A DNA stretch of 64,000 nucleotides from Desulfopila aestuarii DSM 18488 (GTDB taxonomy: Bacteria > Desulfobacterota > Desulfobulbia > Desulfobulbales > Desulfocapsaceae). Each line of letters opens with the position of its first letter. Positions within the stretch are counted from its first letter, which is position 1. Shown one piece after another: positions 63,460-64,000 of this stretch. The stretch is from positions 1 through 64,000 of the forward strand of contig CAMBBS010000020.1 in assembly GCA_945863875.1 (NCBI GenBank), in the 5' to 3' direction. Under the pieces are notes generated by a model. That model made no database searches. It saw nothing but the letters and a program-made list of their open reading frames with translations, and had not been told where the DNA came from. A program made the position numbers and the translations under genes.

Positions 63460-64000
63460 ATGGGAGTTGGCAAAAACGCTATGGAGATTTTTAGCGTACT
63501 CGATAAAAGCAATTGCCGAGAATGTGGTGAAAAGACCTGCCTGGCCTTTGCCGGTGCAGTGTATCTCGGGAAACGGCGTATTGAAGAATGCCCGCATCTG
63601 GGAAGGGAGGAGATCGCCAGGTTTTCACAAGAGACCGGTCAACCTCATCGGTCGGAAGATGAGCTGGATGTATATATAGCCAAGATGATGCAGCAGGTGG
63701 TGAATCTCGATTTTCAGGATGTGGCCGGAAGAATCGGCGCACGGGTAAATGGAGACGTTTTGCTTGTGCCGATGCTGGGGAAAAATTTCGGCATACATCG
63801 GAACGGAACGTTCATCACCGATCTCCACATCAATCCCTGGGTGGTATCGCCATTACTCGATTATGTCTTGAAGTGCAAAGGCGTCCCGGTTACAGGCGAG
63901 TGGATCTCTTTTCGAGAGATAGCCGGCGGCAAGGAAAAGTATGCGTTATTTAAGAAAAGGGGGGAAGACGTCCTGAAACAACTCGGCGACAAATACCCCG
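63460..64000 (+). CDS. Fe-S motif plus DUF3786 protein (cut by window edge)
   Basis: Starts at ATG 63460 behind AAGGAGGTTGGGAA; the first 180 residues are present and the gene runs off the right edge. Residues 1-60 carry a 4Fe-4S motif of the AcsC/CooS type: NCRECGEKTC...ECPHL (C-x2-C-x4-C, then a fourth Cys), very like that in AcsC. The rest (GRIGARVNGDVLLVPMLGKNF...LHINPWVVSPLLDYVLKCKGVPVTGEWISFREIAGG) matches the DUF3786 pattern also seen at 51322. A redox or corrinoid-linked role is plausible, but not shown. Confidence 0.8.
   Translation, partial: MGVGKNAMEIFSVLDKSNCRECGEKTCLAFAGAVYLGKRRIEECPHLGREEIARFSQETGQPHRSEDELDVYIAKMMQQVVNLDFQDVAGRIGARVNGDVLLVPMLGKNFGIHRNGTFITDLHINPWVVSPLLDYVLKCKGVPVTGEWISFREIAGGKEKYALFKKRGEDVLKQLGDKYP

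Noticed and set aside
63043-63597. 184-codon minus-strand frame at the right end
   Set aside because: It overlaps the start of the Fe-S/DUF3786 gene on the other strand, and shows no protein family features.
1-64000. CRISPR arrays, tRNA and rRNA genes
   Set aside because: No regularly spaced repeat array and no recognisable tRNA T-loop/acceptor pairs or rRNA stretches were seen on reading; a covariance search was not possible.

Overview
The window looks like chromosomal DNA of an anaerobic, flagellated member of the Desulfobacterota, probably a sulfate reducer or sulfur disproportionator near the Desulfobulbales. This placement is an inference from gene content: a complete acetyl-CoA synthase (acs/CODH) cluster, an HdrA-MvhD-formate dehydrogenase set, two selenocysteine formate dehydrogenases, lactate/glycolate-type oxidases, acetate kinase, rubrerythrin and sigma-54 regulation. 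No rRNA, tRNA, CRISPR array or intact insertion sequence was seen.

Layout. 1-271: 5' end of a flagellin gene. 591-1297: vapBC toxin-antitoxin pair with a readable promoter-operator. 1452-10497: two-gene biosynthetic locus, a fully reducing type I polyketide synthase (KS-AT-DH-degenerate MT-ER-KR-ACP, no thioesterase) followed 1 nt later by an alpha-oxoamine synthase. This is the logic of fumonisin and sphingoid-base synthesis. 10939-12285: dynamin-like GTPase. 12351-25094: carbon and energy genes, namely a giant FAD/Fe-S oxidase, a glycosyltransferase, an OFA-type transporter, acetate kinase, a YcaO protein and a GlcF/GlcD lactate-glycolate oxidase pair. Three similar palindromes suggest that part of this set shares a GntR-type regulator.

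26034-37813: carbonyl branch of the Wood-Ljungdahl pathway in the order RACo-like activator, acsD, cooS, acsB, acsC, acsE, small unknown gene, cooC. AcsD carries an unusual Ala/Lys/Glu-rich tail of about 170 residues. 38015-48332 (minus strand): a sigma-54 activator gene, then a -24/-12 promoter followed by response regulator, histidine kinase, HdrA, MvhD, Fe-S/FrhB-like subunit and FdhA. HdrA, MvhD and FdhA each have an in-frame TGA read here as selenocysteine. 48676-52090: second CODH, an unknown protein, a DUF3786 protein and a small zinc ribbon. 52170-54062: 5-formyl-THF cyclo-ligase and a radical SAM protein. 54470-59412: NAD-linked formate dehydrogenase (NuoE-like, NuoF-like, and a NuoG-like fused FdhA with selenocysteine). 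59603-63459: two little-known genes, rubrerythrin, a ferredoxin, a pentapeptide/DUF2279 envelope protein and a 398-base gap. 63460 to the end: a DUF3786 protein with an N-terminal Fe-S motif like that of AcsC.

How the parts work together. Formate dehydrogenases, CODH/ACS and the THF cyclo-ligase serve C1 metabolism, used to oxidise acetyl-CoA to CO2 or to fix CO2. The Hdr-MvhD-Fdh complex would link formate to ferredoxin or other low-potential carriers by flavin-based bifurcation, while the NuoEF-FdhA enzyme links formate to NAD(H). Lactate-type oxidases and acetate kinase feed or drain acetyl-CoA. Selenocysteine insertion is needed for at least four proteins here, so selA/B/C/D must exist elsewhere in the genome.
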